Of a DNA stretch of 14,437 nt, positions 14,050 to 14,437 are shown piece after piece. Below the pieces are notes generated by a model, which did no database searches, was not told where the DNA came from, and saw only the letters and a program-made list of their open reading frames with translations. This DNA is from Deltaproteobacteria bacterium (GTDB lineage Bacteria > Desulfobacterota_B > Binatia > UBA9968). The translations under genes were made by a program, and so were the position numbers. Every line of letters begins with the position of its first letter. Position 1 is the stretch's first letter. Location: NCBI GenBank assembly GCA_005879255.1, contig VBKY01000215.1:10018-24454 (forward strand), written 5' to 3'.

Positions 14050-14437
14050 CTTCGCTTCTCCGGTTTGGTTGAGCGGATCAAGTCAGTTGACCAACTCCCC
14101 TTAGGTCCTCAACACTAAAAACCGCTGCTGGATTTGGTATGCCTGTCACCGAACATCTCCCAGCAATGCTTATGCCTCGAACGGCTGCCTTTGACAGGAC
14201 CATGCTAAAATGCGCACGAGAGTATCAACACGGGGCAAGAGCTGACAGCAGTCCACCGCTAAGAAGACGTTTTCGTGAAACATCGTGCGAAAATGTGCCG
14301 CTGTTGATCTCGACCTAAGGCAGTGTCGAAGCATGACCCGCCACTGAAGAACGAAGCGAGGTATCGCGGATGTCTCAACTTTGCCTTGGCCTCTTGGCAA
14401 GTGGATCGCTCGCCGTTAAGCGGCACTACGCAGGGAA
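14050..14437. other. 388-bp stretch with no recognised gene
   Basis: This is upstream of the DHH-like gene and runs to the window end. A 76-codon minus-strand frame (14170-14400) has no start context, no family resemblance and many Cys/Arg/His residues, so it is not called. A 6-bp inverted repeat TTTTCG/CGAAAA (14270-14275 and 14288-14293) is the only structure seen. A promoter for the DHH-like gene is expected here, but no convincing box was found. Confidence 0.5.

Noticed and set aside
14170..14400. 76-codon minus-strand frame near the window end as a transposase remnant
   Set aside because: No recognisable transposase motif, no terminal repeats and no ribosome site.
1..14437. CRISPR array, tRNA, integron or intact insertion sequence
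   Set aside because: No regularly spaced repeats, cloverleaf-like segment or transposase frame was found on either strand by eye.

Overview
The window is bacterial. Genes are densely packed, Shine-Dalgarno sites precede most starts, and GTG/TTG starts are common. No rRNA, tRNA or other phylogenetic marker is visible, so the lineage is open. The mix of proteins (luciferase-like oxidoreductase, PPOX/F420-type flavoprotein, dihydroxyphthalate-decarboxylase-like binding protein, core-MetE, bacterial deoxyhypusine-synthase-like protein) resembles uncultured soil or groundwater lineages such as Binatota/'Deltaproteobacteria', Tectomicrobia or Rokubacteria. That placement is an inference only.

Layout. 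(1) 1-416 (+): the 3' end of a glycogen/starch phosphorylase gene. (2) 417-826: a gene-free stretch with a REP-like palindrome. (3) 827-1420 (+): a small exported protein with an STN/secretin-like domain. (4) 1519-6991 (-): four genes in one direction, encoding (in transcription order) a dihydroorotase/hydantoinase-type cyclic amidohydrolase, a luciferase-like flavin oxidoreductase, a long deoxyhypusine-synthase-like protein and a core-MetE methyltransferase. (5) 6992-7170: a divergent control region with a near-consensus sigma-70 promoter for the minus-strand genes and a perfect hairpin in the leader of the plus-strand genes. (6) 7171-11037 (+): a periplasmic binding protein, a fused double-domain ABC permease and a second binding-protein-like (Pht5-like) protein. 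No ABC ATPase is present in the window. (7) 11077-11535 (+): a PPOX-fold flavoprotein whose N-terminus is encoded by a 9-bp tandem repeat. (8) 11540-11632 (-): the remnant of a Fis-type helix-turn-helix regulator. (9) 11834-14049 (-): a DHH-phosphoesterase-like protein, its probable C-terminal half and a CPBP-like membrane domain, separated by single-base frame changes. They look like one decayed or mis-sequenced gene, or a translationally coupled set. (10) 14050-14437: no gene recognised.

How the parts may work together: the two divergent blocks around 7.0 kb look like an uptake-plus-catabolism locus. The binding protein and permease would bring in an organic or metal-chelate substrate. The amidohydrolase could open a cyclic amide, the flavin oxidoreductase could oxidise a C-H, C-N or C-S bond, and core-MetE could transfer a methyl group. 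The substrate cannot be read from the sequence. The most unusual items are the broken DHH/CPBP composite with missing protease residues, the deoxyhypusine-synthase-like protein with an extra domain of about 165 residues, and several short degenerate repeats between genes, one of which has been taken into a reading frame.
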